From the IMG/VR virus record IMGVR_UViG_3300005608_000016, positions 1 through 31,655 of that record: a DNA stretch of 31,655 nt; one strand, 5' to 3'. Shown in pieces: positions 30,836-31,655 of the stretch. This stretch comes from a virus. The stretch's first letter is position 1; each line of letters opens with the position of its first letter. The notes below the pieces were generated by a model. The model searched no databases. It had not been told where the DNA came from and saw nothing but the letters and a program-made list of their open reading frames with translations. The position numbers were made by a program, and so were the translations under genes.

Positions 30836-31470
30836 CACCATTCCAATGCTTCCGCAATGGAAGGAAACTGTTCTTTAAAGATGCGCTTAGCATCATTAGC
30901 AATGTCCATATGCTCCTTCTGTGTGCCGTTTGCAGAGCGCAAATCAATGTAATGGATCCATGAGCGGATAGAACCCGTCATATAGAGTCTAGTGGGCACA
31001 GCGAGGGGAAGGACGAAGCGAGCACACTCCTTTGCGATTCCTTCACGAAGAAGTTCATTGTAAAGATCCATACCCTCATTGAAATAGTTTTTAATGCGTT
31101 GATTCAAGAACTTGACTTGTTCTGGATCGATATCATCAATGGAGTTCTGACGATTCTTTTCATCCTGACGACGAAGTTCGGGAAGAGGAATACCGGCATC
31201 CAACCAGTTTACATCAGCATACCTTTGCGAAAATTCCTGATATGTGAAACTCCTATGCCGAAGCACCTGAGCCGCAATACCACGACTGGTATTCAGTTCT
31301 AGAGTCATGAATGCCTGTTCAAAAATACTCCAGTGCTGATGTTTGATGCAATATTTCAACAATCCAGAGAACCTTTCATTCTCTTGATTTTGAGGATTAC
31401 TTACGCGAGCACAATATGCAATGTGTTTCTCCGCATCAGGAGTTACACTGATCAGTTTTACGTCGTTCAC
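30835..31470 (-). CDS. thyX: Flavin-dependent thymidylate synthase ThyX
   Basis: This 211-aa protein carries the ThyX motif as RHRSFTYQEFSQRY (71-84), with the upstream HWSIFEQ and downstream SIRSWIHYIDLR segments of the family. ThyX makes dTMP from dUMP using FAD/NADPH and methylene-tetrahydrofolate, supplying thymidine for phage replication. The length is normal for phage ThyX. The gene starts within the end of the upstream 52-aa gene (35-nt overlap), so translation may be coupled. Confidence 0.95.
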   Translation of the reverse strand: MNDVKLISVTPDAEKHIAYCARVSNPQNQENERFSGLLKYCIKHQHWSIFEQAFMTLELNTSRGIAAQVLRHRSFTYQEFSQRYADVNWLDAGIPLPELRRQDEKNRQNSIDDIDPEQVKFLNQRIKNYFNEGMDLYNELLREGIAKECARFVLPLAVPTRLYMTGSIRSWIHYIDLRSANGTQKEHMDIANDAKRIFKEQFPSIAEALEW

Positions 31471-31594
31471 TTTCTTTCAGTTCTTTTTTTACAAGTTTAG
31501 CATACGTCACATCCCCTTGGGAATACCACTCTGGATGTTTTTTTGCTCTTTTAATAATTTTCTTTGCTGCTTTTTTGAGAGATAACTCTTCCAT
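31436..31594 (-). CDS. Small basic protein upstream of thyX (52 aa)
   Basis: ATG 31594 opens MEELSLKKAAKKIIKRAKKH, followed by PEWYSQGDVTYAKLVKKELK, and ends ...KTDQCNS at TGA 31436. It is Lys-rich and probably helical. I recall similar short K-K-A-A-K-K-I-I-K-R-A-K-K-H-P-E-W-Y proteins in cyanophages, but a function is not known. It overlaps thyX by 35 nt in another frame. DNA binding is possible given the charge. Confidence 0.7.
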   Translation of the reverse strand: MEELSLKKAAKKIIKRAKKHPEWYSQGDVTYAKLVKKELKESERRKTDQCNS

Positions 31595-31599
31595 AGAAG

Positions 31600-31655
31600 T
31601 TAATCGGGATAACCGTCGTCGTCATCAAAGATCTCATCATAATCAGTTATAACTG
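31600..31655 (-). CDS. C-terminal end of an upstream gene (partial)
   Basis: The minus strand carries an open frame from the window edge to TAA at 31600-31602, encoding VITDYDEIFDDDDGYPD. The acidic tail and the 5-nt spacing to the next ATG indicate the real 3' end of a gene. Too little is visible to identify it. Confidence 0.6.
   Translation of the reverse strand, partial: VITDYDEIFDDDDGYPD

Noticed and set aside
1-31655. CRISPR arrays, insertion sequences, integrase or attachment sites
   Set aside because: No direct-repeat arrays, transposase or recombinase motifs were found. The repeats seen are protein-coding modules.

Overview
The window reads as part of a T4-like marine cyanophage (cyanomyovirus) genome. 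The AT-rich, tightly packed genes include clear homologues of T4 gp4, gp26, gp32, gp33, gp48, gp53 and gp59. They sit beside typical cyanophage accessory genes: phoH, thyX, a CP12-like Calvin-cycle inhibitor, several putative 2OG-Fe(II) oxygenases and a DUF1825-like protein. No host chromosomal genes, insertion sequences, integrase or CRISPR arrays were seen. All identifications come from reading motifs and gene order; no database was searched.

Layout. (1) 1-7779, minus strand: fibre/adhesin region with a partial VGIGT-repeat protein, a glycine-rich Ig-domain protein and a 1959-aa structural protein. (2) 7834-9042: two tRNA genes (Thr-UGU, Leu-UAA) flanking an oxygenase gene, then a cluster of very small genes behind a perfect consensus sigma70 promoter. 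(3) 9026-21890, minus strand: a late tail/baseplate operon with many start/stop overlaps. In order of transcription it encodes a gp26 chaperone, a gp51-like ORF reached by a probable -1 programmed frameshift, two paralogous tape-measure-like proteins (one with a lysozyme-like domain), a hub protein, CP12, an OB-fold hub/spike protein, a beta-helix needle and further structural proteins. A tube/junction protein lies just upstream. (4) 22553-25538, plus strand: gp4, an unknown protein, gp48 and gp53. (5) 25535-31655, minus strand: replication and late-transcription genes (gp32, DUF1825, gp59, gp33, RecB-like nuclease) with two further oxygenases, phoH, thyX and small conserved genes.

Regulation visible in the DNA. 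Late-type octamers (CATAAATA, AATAAATA, TCTAAATA) lie 20-35 nt before several genes, mostly structural. Early-type sigma70 promoters with exact 17-bp spacers precede the small-gene cluster, gp32 and gp33; a weaker one precedes tRNA-Leu. The two most notable features are the gp26/gp51 frameshift signal (slippery T_TTT_TTC, 7-nt spacer, 7-bp perfect hairpin, open -1 frame) and the apparent split of T4 gp5 functions across three separate genes.
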